From Fibrella arboris (GTDB taxonomy: Bacteria; Bacteroidota; Bacteroidia; Cytophagales; Spirosomataceae), in assembly GCF_041321095.1 (NCBI RefSeq), contig NZ_JBGGWE010000006.1, positions 1-64,000 on the forward strand: a DNA stretch of 64,000 nt, given 5' to 3'. The stretch's first letter is position 1. Each line of letters begins with the position of its first letter. The translations under genes were made by a program, and so were the position numbers. Shown here one piece after another: positions 1 to 7,888 of this stretch. The notes under the pieces were generated by a model. It saw only the letters and a program-made list of their open reading frames with translations. It searched no databases and was not told where the DNA came from.

Positions 1-76
1 GGGGCCAGTTCTGCTCTTTGAGAGCGGCACAACGCCGTCGCAGCAGTTCGTAGTCAGCAGGTGTGTAAGTTGCCAT
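1..76 (-). CDS. 5' part of an unknown protein, runs off the left edge
   Basis: Reading leftwards from an ATG at 76-74, the frame stays open to the window edge and gives about 25 residues beginning MATYTPADYELLRRR and ending near LKEQNW. A short helical, arginine-rich N-terminus of this kind would fit a small DNA-binding or transposase helper protein, but too little is visible to name a family. It is transcribed in the same direction as the integrase at 318-1490 and lies downstream of it. No clear Shine-Dalgarno sequence precedes the ATG. Confidence 0.4.
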   Translation of the reverse strand, partial: MATYTPADYELLRRRCAALKEQNWP

Positions 77-317
77 ACCTAAAAAAGAAAGCATCTTTAT
101 GAACCTACTCACATCTCAATAAGATAAAAATGAGGATAATGAAAATCACAACAAAGCTGCGGTAATATAACAACCTTCTGATTATTAATTTGTGAATTAG
201 ATTGAAACGTTTTGGAGTAATTAAACAGAAGGGCCTGTATGTAAATCGATAGTTGGTTCTATCTTTACACAATGATCTCATTGCTAACAGCTAATTATCC
301 GATTGGCACTCTAAGGT
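77..317. other. AT-rich intergenic gap
   Basis: This 240-bp stretch between the integrase stop and the left-edge reading frame is distinctly AT-rich. It has no convincing reading frame, strong hairpin or tRNA-like segment. Confidence 0.5.
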
Positions 318-1490
318 TTAGGGAATAATTCGCTTGTGCATCAGTGTGGAAGCCTGATTGACAGCCTCAAGTACCGGATCATTGGACAGCCGGGCATAAA
401 TAGCGGTAGACACCTGGCTTTTATGGTTCAACGCTTTGCCGATGATCGGCAGACTGGCCCCACCAATGGCCATATAGCTCCCTAAAGTGCGGCGCAGATC
501 ATGCATCCGAATATCAGGAGCTTGCATGCGCTCCCTGATCCGGTCAAACGCTCGTTTAGGGTCTTTCAAATAACCATCGGGGCTTGCGCCAGGAAACACA
601 AACGGAGAGGGTGCGTCAGTTTCTTTATTCGTGGCGTCCCGTCTCCGTAAAATGGCTAAGGCTAGTTCGGAGAGTGGCACAATATTCACGTCCCTGTTTT
701 TAGTCTGCGTTTCGCCAATACGCCAACGTCTGAGATCAAGGTTCAGATCCGACCATGCCATCGAGAGGACGTTTGATTTCCGCGCACCGGTATACAATAG
801 CAGCCGGAAAAAATCCTTGAATAAATTATCTTCCTGCTCTAAAGCTGCATAAAATGCGTCCAGTTCGTCAAAGCTTAGAAACCGGTCACGGCTAACGGAT
901 TTATACTTGCGCAGGCCGATACACGGGTTTGCTGATTGGATGTATTTCTCCCGAACACCGAAATTAAATACGGCACTGATGATGTTGATCAGCCTATTGG
1001 CAGTCGAACCGGCATAGCGTTGCCCTAGTTTCGTATGAAAATTACGAATGTGTTCCGGGGTAATCTTGTCAGCTTTCAATTGGCCCAATACCGGAAAGAC
1101 TTGACAGGCCATCATTTTCTTGTTGGCGTCAGGTCGTTTCGTAAATTTTAGGGCATGATGCGTGTAATATAGATCGTATAATTCTAAGAACGTCATCGCC
1201 TGTCGTGCAGCAACCCGGTCTTTGTGCGGGTTTTGTCCCAAAGCGATCAGGGCCATTAATCGCTTAGCTTCCGTCCGGGCCTGCTCAATGGTGAGATCAG
1301 GATACCGACCAATTTTGATCCGTTCGGGCGAGTGATCAATCTTTCGATAAACTATGAATGTCTTTATGCCAGACGGATAAACAGCCAGTTGCAGGCCGGG
1401 AATTTTATGATCTGCAACGTGATAGCGTGACGCACGTGGCGGGAGTGCATCTATAGAATCTTTTCGGAATTGGAAATGAGAAGTAGACAT
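318..1490 (-). CDS. Tyrosine site-specific integrase, P4-like
   Basis: A tyrosine recombinase of about 390 residues that would integrate and excise a tRNA-targeting element. The N-terminal part has the arm-binding DUF4102-like signature (residues about 15-80, including IPGLQLAVYPSG and KIGRYPDLTIEQAR). A SAM-like core-binding domain follows, then the catalytic domain with TGARKSNVL (first Arg), HDLRR (His-x-x-Arg), LNHKS (second His) and a late IYARL tyrosine, so the catalytic set is complete. An upstream frame reaches 1586, but the ATG at 1490 has GGAGG eight bases before it and gives the usual family N-terminus (MSTSHFQ), so I choose it. The start faces a tRNA-Val 3' fragment 143 bp away, the expected arrangement for an integrase beside its own attachment site. 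Confidence 0.93.
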   Translation of the reverse strand: MSTSHFQFRKDSIDALPPRASRYHVADHKIPGLQLAVYPSGIKTFIVYRKIDHSPERIKIGRYPDLTIEQARTEAKRLMALIALGQNPHKDRVAARQAMTFLELYDLYYTHHALKFTKRPDANKKMMACQVFPVLGQLKADKITPEHIRNFHTKLGQRYAGSTANRLINIISAVFNFGVREKYIQSANPCIGLRKYKSVSRDRFLSFDELDAFYAALEQEDNLFKDFFRLLLYTGARKSNVLSMAWSDLNLDLRRWRIGETQTKNRDVNIVPLSELALAILRRRDATNKETDAPSPFVFPGASPDGYLKDPKRAFDRIRERMQAPDIRMHDLRRTLGSYMAIGGASLPIIGKALNHKSQVSTAIYARLSNDPVLEAVNQASTLMHKRIIP

Positions 1491-1503
1491 AAGATTGGCC
1501 TCC

Positions 1504-1525
1504 AGTGCTACCCTAGTGCTACCGA
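1504..1525 (+). repeat. Paired 11-bp-spaced repeat, integrase side
   Basis: AGTGCTACC occurs at 1504-1512 and 1515-1523, one helical turn (11 bp) apart, just upstream of the integrase start. Two copies on one DNA face next to an integrase and its core site suggest arm-type binding sites for the DUF4102-like domain. This role is inferred. A related pair lies on the other side of the tRNA core at 1720-1741. Confidence 0.5.
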
Positions 1526-1632
1526 CAGGGTTAATATCAGTATATATCGGTTCGTCTTGTTTGCAAGCTATTTTGATAAATATCAAAGACTAAATACGAC
1601 CATTAAAGACCGATAATTAACCATAAATCATC

Positions 1633-1677
1633 TTCACACGGGAGAGGTCACAGGTTCAATCCCTGTTACGCCCACCA
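1633..1677 (+). other. Attachment core: 3' half of tRNA-Val(CAC)
   Basis: The segment runs from the anticodon loop TTCACAC (anticodon CAC at 1635-1637) through the anticodon-stem strand GGGAG, variable loop AGGTC and T arm (ACAGG, TTCAATC, CCTGT). It ends with acceptor strand TACGCCC, discriminator A and an encoded CCA at 1675-1677. The bases before it cannot form the 5' half: the expected partner CTCCC of the anticodon stem is missing, and there is no D arm. It is therefore a tRNA 3' half of the kind carried by integrative elements to rebuild the target tRNA after insertion, not a functional gene. Confidence 0.75.
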
Positions 1678-1719
1678 TATTTCAAGCACTTAATTAGTAG
1701 GCCACACCAAAATTATTTC

Positions 1720-1741
1720 CAGTTCTACCGCAGTTCTACCG
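1720..1741 (+). repeat. Exact tandem 11-bp repeat beside the tRNA core
   Basis: CAGTTCTACCG is present twice in direct tandem (1720-1730 and 1731-1741), starting 43 bp past the tRNA-Val CCA end. It shares the CTACC core and the 11-bp period with the pair at 1504-1525 on the opposite side of the core. The likely role, inferred, is an integrase arm site. Confidence 0.5.
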
Positions 1742-1767
1742 CAAAAATTAATGTTGAATTTATAGTT

Positions 1768-1950
1768 ATTGGTTTAGGTCTGAACGCTCCGTGTAAGGAC
1801 AAAGCGATTGTCGAATACACGCTCAAGGATATAAACAAGCCAATCAGAATTTCTGAATATCGACTGACGGAAAGCATTCCAGATAACTTGAAAGGCACTC
1901 TGCCAACGCTTGAAGATCTAGAACGTGAGTTGCAAAAGAAAGAATATAGG
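1768..1950 (+). pseudogene. C-terminal remnant of a DUF1016/YhcG nuclease-family protein
   Basis: An open frame without a start encodes IGLGLNAPCKDKAIVEY, then LKDINKPIRISEYRL and SIPDNLKGTLPTLEDLEREL. This is the typical C-terminal tail of DUF1016 (YhcG) proteins, which have a PDDEXK nuclease fold and are usually about 330-370 residues long. Only the last 60 or so residues survive. The upstream part is missing exactly where the attachment-site repeat (1720-1741) ends, so the gene was probably cut by integration or rearrangement. The frame then runs on without homology to a stop at 2086-2088. Confidence 0.65.
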
Positions 1951-1952
1951 AG

Positions 1953-2069
1953 GGGCTCTTCTCATGGAGCCCGTTCAACAATTCCCCTAATGGGGTGGTT
2001 GTGTCGCATAAGCAGATTCCCCCAGCGAAAGAGCCGACTCGTTCGACCGCCTTCCGCTGGGGGAATCTG
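1953..2069. repeat. Cluster of three hairpins, including a 15-bp inverted repeat
   Basis: Three inverted repeats follow each other. The first is GGGCTC/GAGCCC at 1953-1972. The second is a CCCC-TAAT-GGGG hairpin near 1984-1995 with outer CAAC/GTTG arms. The third is a perfect 15-bp pair at 2013-2027 and 2055-2069 (CAGATTCCCCCAGCG and its complement) around a 27-nt loop. The block lies between the DUF1016 remnant and the stop of the minus-strand lipoprotein gene, so part of it may end transcription of that gene. No T-run follows on either strand. Confidence 0.55.
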
Positions 2070-2099
2070 TATAAAAAGCGACCCTTAAACGCCAGTTGG

Positions 2100-2606
2100 C
2101 TACTTAAAGGCCACGTTGAAACTGCCTTCGGTCAACGTGCCTTTGTACAGGCGCGAGGCATCATAGGCGGTAAAACTAAACGTACCAATCACGTTGGTGG
2201 CCGTTTTTTTAAGAATGGTCACCGTGCCCGTGCCCTCATTGCGGGTCGAGTAATCATATTGGTTCACCGTGATGATGCCCATGTTGACCTTGTCAATGGG
2301 AAAGGTGCCTTCACCCACCGTTTTTGGTAAGAGCAGGGCCACCAAATTACTCGTTTTACTGTCGAGCCCGTAGATGCCGAAGTAGGTCTCATCGCCGGGA
2401 GAGGTGGTGAGGGCATAATTTAAGTCAGGTGTATAGAGATTCCCTTCAACTTTAACCCGAAACCCAGCAGCGATCTGAGTAGCTGACTGAGTTGGGGTTT
2501 GGGGGGTGCCTTGAGCGGGCGTCACATCGTCAGACTTTTTGCTGCATGAGCAAAGGCAAAGGGTAGCACAAACCGTGGAGAGGATAAGAAGATTAGCCGT
2601 TTTCAT
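2100..2606 (-). CDS. Small lipoprotein of unknown function
   Basis: A 168-residue protein with a clear lipoprotein signal: a short charged start, a hydrophobic stretch (LLILSTVCATL) and cysteines in CLCSCSKKSDD, so lipidation near residue 20 is expected, followed by a Thr/Pro/Gln-rich linker. The mature part (about residues 45-168) is rich in Gly, Thr and aromatic residues in a beta-strand pattern (for example FRVKVEGNLYTPDLNYAL) and resembles uncharacterised Bacteroidetes surface lipoproteins. I recognise no catalytic motif. It stands alone on the minus strand, between the attachment region and the plus-strand element genes, and may be element cargo or a chromosomal gene trapped between mobile pieces. 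It contains AACGTACC (about 2180), a word otherwise nearly absent from the mobile region. Confidence 0.7.
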   Translation of the reverse strand: MKTANLLILSTVCATLCLCSCSKKSDDVTPAQGTPQTPTQSATQIAAGFRVKVEGNLYTPDLNYALTTSPGDETYFGIYGLDSKTSNLVALLLPKTVGEGTFPIDKVNMGIITVNQYDYSTRNEGTGTVTILKKTATNVIGTFSFTAYDASRLYKGTLTEGSFNVAFK

Positions 2607-3041
2607 GACCGAGATGTAGTTGTTTTTTGTTTTTGTTTGGATTGATGACTCAAAGCTACATCAAGCCAAAGGGGGTCATAAGGCCTACTATACAGCGGGT
2701 GGGTTTGACTTCAAAACCGGGGGAAATGAGGGCAAAAGTGGTGATTGGGATCATCAACGAGCCTGGCCTAGTTGATGAAGTTTTATCCCGGCATCTTGGC
2801 CATCACCCACCGTAAACGCCCGTTTGGACTGTTCCACCGCGATTTTACAAACGTATGACGGTGGTCATGCGGGCGTAAAATCAATCTGTTCCGGCTGAGC
2901 CAACATTCAATCAGGCTCTATTGGATTATCCCTCATTAACAGGATCAGATTCCTATTGTATTTGCCGTGTTATGGGCATATACTGAATATATTCCTATCA
3001 TACCATCCTATGGTTGGCGTATCCGTCAGAGGAGGCACCTA
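2607..3041. other. Intergenic region ahead of the excisionase-primase genes
   Basis: These 430 bp separate divergent genes. A plus-strand frame at 2627-2815 has no start context or family features and is not annotated. The last 120 bp become AT-rich and probably carry the promoter for the plus-strand genes from 3042. No exact TAnnTTTG element could be fixed. Confidence 0.4.
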
Positions 3042-3236
3042 ATGACCCAGAATAACAATAATGAACCGCTGCTTGACCGCAAAACTGCTGCCCGTTATCT
3101 CCGCGTTTCCCCTGGCACACTCGCTGTCTGGGCTTGCACGAAACGCTATGACCTCAAATTCATCAAGATTGGCCGCGCTGTCCGCTACCGCAAAGCGGAC
3201 CTCGATCACTTTATCGAGCAACGCCTGATCCGGTAG
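3042..3236 (+). CDS. Excisionase-like helix-turn-helix protein
   Basis: A 64-residue protein that is essentially one MerR-like/HTH_17 domain: LLDRKTAARYLRVSPGTLAVW (helix-turn-helix), then RAVRYRKADLDHFIEQ (wing and final helix). Proteins of this size and layout act as excisionases or small regulators of integrative elements and bend DNA at attachment sites. A longer frame starts at 2967, but the ATG at 3042 has AGAGGAGG at 3028-3035 and leaves only the conserved domain, so it is preferred. It heads a same-strand series with the Toprim protein 68 bp downstream and the RadC-like protein after it. Confidence 0.8.
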   Translation: MTQNNNNEPLLDRKTAARYLRVSPGTLAVWACTKRYDLKFIKIGRAVRYRKADLDHFIEQRLIR

Positions 3237-3304
3237 GTCCGACCCGGCCTCTGTCGCCGGTAAGCCACACCATCCATTACATTCAATTGCCTGTGGAGAC
3301 GCCC

Positions 3305-4216
3305 ATGAACATTCATGATGCGAAAGCGATACCGCTTGCCCAAATTCTGGAACGCCTTAATATAAATCCCCGAACGTCCAGCCCTGACAAACAGCTTTAT
3401 TTGTCGCCCGTGCGCGAAGAGAAGACGCCGAGTTTTTACGTTTATCTCAAAACCAATCGCTGGCATGATTACGGCGATGGACGCGGCGGCGATCCGATTG
3501 ATTTTGCCCGCGCGTTTCTCAAGTTCACCCGTGAAGCCGACACCACGTCAGACGCGTTGCGCTGGCTGGGTAACATTGGTCTGGGACCATATCAATTTCC
3601 ATCCATTCCCGTCAGATCGACACAGGAATCCAAAGAGCCGGTCCTAATACTCAAAACCAAAAAAGCCATTCAGCATCTCGGTCTGATCCATTACCTCGAC
3701 AAGCGTGGCATTCCACTAGCCATTGCACAAGAACATCTCACAGAAATCCACGTCCGCAACAAGACTACGCAGAAAAGCTTTTTCGCCCTAGGCTTTGTCA
3801 ATGAGGAGGGTGGCCACGAACTGCGTAATCCCTTCTTCAAAGGCTGTCTGGGCGTTAAAGCCATCAGCTTCATAAGGGGCACGGAACCGAAGCCGGATGG
3901 CATCCATGTGTTTGAAGGTTTTATGGATTACCTCTCAGCCATCACACAATTAAATGGCAAGGGTTTCAAGGACGATACGATTGTCCTCAACTCACTCGCC
4001 TGTCTAAAGCACGCCATTCCATACATTCAGAACTATGGCTATCGCACGGCCTATACTTGGCTCGATAATGATAAGGCCGGAGACACGGCTACCACCGCGT
4101 TGCACGAGTTCTTCACGACACAAGCCGACCTTGTTCACAAGACGATGAACCGCATTTATGCGCCGCACAAAGATGTCAATGCGTGGCATATACACAAACC
4201 TCATCTGACTTTGTGA
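3305..4216 (+). CDS. Toprim domain primase-like protein
   Basis: A 303-residue protein of the CHC2/Toprim type common in Bacteroidetes mobile elements. Residues about 1-90 resemble the DnaG N-terminal fold without a full zinc-ligand set (SPVREEKTPSFYVY and WHDYGDGRGGDPIDFAR). The Toprim part is around residues 200-290, with the catalytic Glu in VFEGFMDYL and the DxD metal site in WLDNDKAGD. It probably primes or processes DNA during element replication or transfer. The TTG at 3287 could extend it by six residues, but the ATG at 3305 has GGAG eight bases upstream. The next gene starts nine bases after its stop, indicating one operon. Confidence 0.82.
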   Translation: MNIHDAKAIPLAQILERLNINPRTSSPDKQLYLSPVREEKTPSFYVYLKTNRWHDYGDGRGGDPIDFARAFLKFTREADTTSDALRWLGNIGLGPYQFPSIPVRSTQESKEPVLILKTKKAIQHLGLIHYLDKRGIPLAIAQEHLTEIHVRNKTTQKSFFALGFVNEEGGHELRNPFFKGCLGVKAISFIRGTEPKPDGIHVFEGFMDYLSAITQLNGKGFKDDTIVLNSLACLKHAIPYIQNYGYRTAYTWLDNDKAGDTATTALHEFFTTQADLVHKTMNRIYAPHKDVNAWHIHKPHLTL

Positions 4217-4225
4217 GGTGGAACC

Positions 4226-4699
4226 ATGACACAACTCCATCTGCAAAACCTGTTCCAAGTCAACGAAATCGAGATTATCTACCGTAACAAGATCCCGTAT
4301 CAGGACCGCATTCAGATTACGCAATCCGCTACCGCCTATGAGGTGTTGCGGCAAGCGTTTGACGCGAACCGGATCGAACTAGTCGAGCAGTTTAAAATCC
4401 TGCTGCTGGATCAAAAGAACAACTGTCTCAGTCTCTCAGACATTTCCACTGGCGGCATGGCAGCCTGTATTGCTGATCCCAAGATCATCTTTGCCACGGC
4501 ACTAAAGGCAAAGGCTGTCGGCATTATTCTGGCCCACAACCATCCCAGCGGTAATCTTCAGCCCAGTTCCGCCGATCTGACCTTAACCCGGAAACTGGTA
4601 GAGGGTGGCAAGCTGCTGGATATTGCCGTTCTCGATCATCTGATCATCACACCGCACAACTATCTGTCGCTGTCCGATGAAGGGCTGATGCCCCGCTGA
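4226..4699 (+). CDS. RadC-type JAB domain protein
   Basis: A 157-residue protein consisting of the C-terminal JAB/MPN domain of the RadC family. The metal motif is visible as AHNHPSGNLQPSSADL (His-x-His ... Ser ... Asp), with the conserved LLLDQKNNCLSLSDIS strand and a closing LDHLIITPHNYLSL segment. Short RadC proteins without the N-terminal helix-hairpin-helix part are typical of plasmids and integrative elements. Their biochemical role is unclear despite the old link to DNA repair. It lies nine bases after the Toprim gene, with GGTGG before the ATG, in the same operon. Confidence 0.87.
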   Translation: MTQLHLQNLFQVNEIEIIYRNKIPYQDRIQITQSATAYEVLRQAFDANRIELVEQFKILLLDQKNNCLSLSDISTGGMAACIADPKIIFATALKAKAVGIILAHNHPSGNLQPSSADLTLTRKLVEGGKLLDIAVLDHLIITPHNYLSLSDEGLMPR

Positions 4700-4925
4700 C
4701 CGTGGCTGATTACTGCGTTTCGTGAACAGGCGTTTGTCATCAAATCTGTCCGTGATCGTTCCGTCAGGATGCATCCTGGCGATGTACCCGACGCGCTCAT
4801 TCCACCAACCACAATATTCGCCAGCGTTTCACGCTTTCCCCGCCCCACCAATATTCTGGCTGGTTCATTCGACTTAACGCCGGGTTTTTCGTCCCCATCA
4901 TCCTGACCAACGAAAGGACTAAGCG

Positions 4926-5876
4926 ATGACAACACCTACGTCCACAACCACCCGTTTTACAACCGCACCACAGGAGGCATCCTTGACACAATCCAACGCA
5001 TCCCAAAATGACATCTATGCCCGTATTACCAACAAAATTATCAGCGATCTCGAACAGGGTAATTTGACATGGCGCAAGCCTTGGAACGCTGAACACTTAG
5101 CCGGACAGGTGCAACGACCGTTACGCTGGAACGGCATTCCCTATAGCGGTATCAACACGCTGATGCTGTGGGGTACGGCTGCTGAGCAGGGCTATGTCTC
5201 GCCGTACTGGATGACCTACAAACAGGCCGTTGAACTCAAGGCCTACGTGCGCAAAGGGGAGAAAGCGACACAGGTGGTTTATGCCGATAAAATCACGCGT
5301 GAAGATGAAAATCCCCAGGGCGAAAAGACCACCAGCCAGATCCCGTTCCTGAAATGCTATGCGGTCTTCAATGCCTCACAGATTGACGGCCTGCCAGAGA
5401 ATTTCTATCCGTCACTCACCCCAGGTATCGTTGATACCAAAGAGCGCAATGCCGAGCTGGAAACCTTTTTTGCGCAGACGAAAGTCGATATTTATACCGG
5501 CACCCAAGCATCCTATTCAATCATGACGGACAAGGTACAGATGCCGCCGTTTGAGAGCTTTCAAACCGTCACTGATTACTACGCCGTTTTATCGCACGAG
5601 TTGACGCACTGGACCCGTCATCCAACCCGTCTGGATCGTGATCTCGGTCGTAAAACCTACGGTGATGCAGGCTATGCCAAAGAAGAACTGGTGGCTGAAC
5701 TGGGAGCCTGTTTTCTAGCTGCGGATTTAGGCTTTGAGCCAATGCCCGAACAACAGCATGCTGCCTACATCCAAACGTGGTTGCATGCCTTGCAGGATGA
5801 CAAGAAGCTGATCTTTACCGCTGCATCACATGCGCAAAAAGCCGTTGAATACATTCATAGTTTGCAACTTTCTTGA
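4926..5876 (+). CDS. ArdC-type antirestriction protein
   Basis: A 316-residue ArdC-family protein. The N-terminal half (residues about 20-150) is the ssDNA-binding domain, with DIYARITNKIISDLEQG, the WRKPW motif, YSGINTLML and VRKGEKATQVVYAD. The C-terminal half is a zinc metallopeptidase-like domain with the HELTH zinc motif near residue 222 and a downstream Glu in KEELVAELGACFLA. Such proteins protect incoming single-stranded DNA from host restriction during transfer, in line with the relaxase genes nearby. A 226-bp gap without features separates it from the RadC gene, and AAGGA precedes the ATG. A bidirectional terminator follows at once. Confidence 0.92.
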   Translation: MTTPTSTTTRFTTAPQEASLTQSNASQNDIYARITNKIISDLEQGNLTWRKPWNAEHLAGQVQRPLRWNGIPYSGINTLMLWGTAAEQGYVSPYWMTYKQAVELKAYVRKGEKATQVVYADKITREDENPQGEKTTSQIPFLKCYAVFNASQIDGLPENFYPSLTPGIVDTKERNAELETFFAQTKVDIYTGTQASYSIMTDKVQMPPFESFQTVTDYYAVLSHELTHWTRHPTRLDRDLGRKTYGDAGYAKEELVAELGACFLAADLGFEPMPEQQHAAYIQTWLHALQDDKKLIFTAASHAQKAVEYIHSLQLS

Positions 5877-5889
5877 GGTATGTCCCTAA

Positions 5890-5919
5890 AAGAAAAGCCG
5901 CTTGACAGCGGCTTTTCTT
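5890..5919. terminator. Bidirectional terminator between ArdC and peroxidase genes
   Basis: A 13-bp perfect stem AAGAAAAGCCGCT / AGCGGCTTTTCTT around a TGAC loop. T-rich and A-rich flanks on the two sides allow it to serve both the plus-strand ArdC operon and the convergent peroxidase gene. Confidence 0.85.
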
Positions 5920-5943
5920 CATCTCTGCGAAAATCTGTAGTTA

Positions 5944-7464
5944 TCAACTAACACTTGGGATTGCAAACGTCCCAGCAAAGCGAAGCAAATCTACAATTTT
6001 ATAATCTGCTGGATCTTTTCCATTTAAACCAAATTGTGGCAGCCAATTGGTGTCAACGGCCTCTTTCCCCATAATTGAATCTTTACTGTCCACTAGGATT
6101 CGAACAAAAACTTCTGCTACGATCCGCCCGCCAACTGGCCCTAATTGGTTACCCGCTTGCAACACTTCAGCCTCTTTGAGGATGTAATACCACAGCGGCG
6201 TCTGCTTCAACAGTAGGTTATCGTTAGCCTGTAGCACGGCTATAACCTGCTGATGCTGGACACCTTGTTCGGGGGTGGGGTTTGCAAAAGGACTGCTCAT
6301 CAATTGCTCTTCGGTTAACGGCTGCTTTCTCATCCGTTTAGCAACGGCTTGACCGCATGGAACCTGTAGTGCCATTCCGCGCACGAGATTGCGTGCTGAG
6401 AGGACCGCAAACATTGAACTGGGGGGAGTGCCAGGAGCCGTAGGCAAGTTGCTCATACTCAAGGCAACCCGCGTATCTATTTTTCGCGCTTTATTGGCCG
6501 CTTCACGTCCTACTTCACTAAAAAACCCCGACCAATCAATAACCCAGCTATTGGGCACATTACCTCTGATGAAATCGAAAGCATTGAAAAAACCATCGTT
6601 AGTAAAGTTCCGATTAAAGCGGTACTGATTACGAATCTGGCTATGACCAAAGCGGTACGCAGCTACCGAAAATTCAACCGGCATGAAAAACCGGCGATAT
6701 TTTTTATGGCTAAAATATTTCAGCCCTTTATCCAAGACATCACGGATTACGTCCGCTCCAACAATGGTGCGTAGAAAATCATGTATGACAACCCATTGGT
6801 AATGGCGACGCACTTCTGTCTGGGCGCGTTGAAACAACTCGTCCGGCCGTAATCCCGGTAATTGCGTACGTAATTGGTCTATAACAGCATTGTGGAAACG
6901 CAGCATACTCATGTGAAACTGCGAGACAAATAGGTTTTCGTTGTTGCGCGGATCGCCAATGATGGCGGTTCCTACTGGCGTTCTAGGCACGTCAAATTCG
7001 TTGCTCATGTTGCCAACCACAAATTTGATACGCTCAGAGTCGTACATAAAAGGGCTAACCGCCGGACCGTCGCCGTATAAAGCATCCAAGTCGAAGTTAG
7101 GTGTGCGGTAATTGGTGAGTTGTCTAGCATCCTGTGCCGTTTCCATTTTGGAATCTACGTCCAGCGTCAGGTCATGATCGACGAACTGACCAAAGTAAGT
7201 GTACCCTGAGTCAATTGTGCTAAACTCTGAGGGACTTTCTGCGCTGCTGGTGTCGATCATGCTGCGACCAAGACGCTCCAGCGAATCATGATTTTCCGTG
7301 GAAAAGGGCGTAGTCAACGCGCCAGGATACAAGTAGCCGTAATTGTCATCACGACTGTTTTTCTTAAAAGAGGGCGAGAAGCCAAACAATGTTCGCTTGA
7401 AGCCATGCGCCAATTGTTGACTTGGCGAGTTAGCATCAAGATTATTTTCACTGGAAGGTTGCAT
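5944..7464 (-). CDS. Animal-type haem peroxidase
   Basis: A 506-residue enzyme of the animal haem peroxidase family (myeloperoxidase/peroxinectin fold), expected to oxidise halides or organic substrates with hydrogen peroxide. Visible landmarks are the distal-side FGQFVDHDLTLD motif (distal His, Ca-binding Asp) near residue 95, RTPNFDLDALYGDG, IIGDPRNNENLF with the conserved Arg, HMSMLRFHN, and the proximal region EFSVAAYRFGHSQIRN near residue 265. No signal peptide is evident, so it is either cytoplasmic or exported by another route. Bacterial members are uncommon and patchily spread, which fits carriage as element cargo. The YegP-like gene lies just upstream, with a hairpin between them that could attenuate readthrough. 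Confidence 0.9.
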   Translation of the reverse strand: MQPSSENNLDANSPSQQLAHGFKRTLFGFSPSFKKNSRDDNYGYLYPGALTTPFSTENHDSLERLGRSMIDTSSAESPSEFSTIDSGYTYFGQFVDHDLTLDVDSKMETAQDARQLTNYRTPNFDLDALYGDGPAVSPFMYDSERIKFVVGNMSNEFDVPRTPVGTAIIGDPRNNENLFVSQFHMSMLRFHNAVIDQLRTQLPGLRPDELFQRAQTEVRRHYQWVVIHDFLRTIVGADVIRDVLDKGLKYFSHKKYRRFFMPVEFSVAAYRFGHSQIRNQYRFNRNFTNDGFFNAFDFIRGNVPNSWVIDWSGFFSEVGREAANKARKIDTRVALSMSNLPTAPGTPPSSMFAVLSARNLVRGMALQVPCGQAVAKRMRKQPLTEEQLMSSPFANPTPEQGVQHQQVIAVLQANDNLLLKQTPLWYYILKEAEVLQAGNQLGPVGGRIVAEVFVRILVDSKDSIMGKEAVDTNWLPQFGLNGKDPADYKIVDLLRFAGTFAIPSVS

Positions 7465-7490
7465 GTTATTGATTATGATTGAAGTGAGAA

Positions 7491-7517
7491 AGCCGCCTTC
7501 TCTTACAGAAGGCGGCT
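7491..7517 (-). terminator. Hairpin between YegP-like and peroxidase genes
   Basis: AGCCGCCTTCT and its complement AGAAGGCGGCT form an 11-bp stem with a five-base loop. On the minus strand the stem is followed only by TTTCT, so it is a weak terminator or attenuator that would let part of the transcription reach the peroxidase gene. Confidence 0.6.
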
Positions 7518-7525
7518 GATCGAAC

Positions 7526-7888
7526 TTAGGCTGCTACGGTGGTCAAATCGACAATTGGAGCCACTGATGCATTCGCTTTGACGGATGCAATACCAACTTC
7601 CCGGGCTGCGGATGCCGTATACATTTCGCTGCGACCCAGTGGTTCACCGTTGGAGGCTTCCACCGTGAAGTAAAGGTTGGAAGCTTGCCCTAACCGATTG
7701 TAATACTGCTCCTGTGTCGCATACTTTCGCACAGCGGTTACACCATCTAGGCAGTCAGACTTCCGTAAGTACCCCTCACTACTAAAGATGGGTTCGCTAT
7801 TTTCAGCCCGTAACCGAAAATAAAACTGACCATTAACGGTGCTTTTAAACACCTCAAACTTGCACTTCAAACTTGTGTTTGTAGACAT
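7526..7888 (-). CDS. YegP/DUF1508 family protein
   Basis: A 120-residue protein made of two tandem DUF1508 (YegP) units. The first is KFEVFKSTVNGQFYFRLRAEN with the SSEGYLRKSDCLDGVTAVRK helix. The second begins YFTVEASNGEPLGRSEMY and ends with a matching helix (AAREVGIASVKANA). YegP proteins are small alpha/beta proteins of unknown function, often induced by stress. Here the gene precedes a haem peroxidase on the same strand, separated by 61 bp and a hairpin, so a link to oxidative stress is possible but unproven. It ends with a short hydrophobic tail (VAPIVDLT). Confidence 0.87.
   Translation of the reverse strand: MSTNTSLKCKFEVFKSTVNGQFYFRLRAENSEPIFSSEGYLRKSDCLDGVTAVRKYATQEQYYNRLGQASNLYFTVEASNGEPLGRSEMYTASAAREVGIASVKANASVAPIVDLTTVAA

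Noticed and set aside
1633..1677. Complete tRNA-Val gene
   Set aside because: The 5' half, including the D arm and the partner strands of the anticodon and acceptor stems, is missing, so it is only an attachment core.
2627..2815. 62-residue plus-strand frame after the lipoprotein gene start
   Set aside because: No ribosome-binding site, no family features and a proline-rich random composition.
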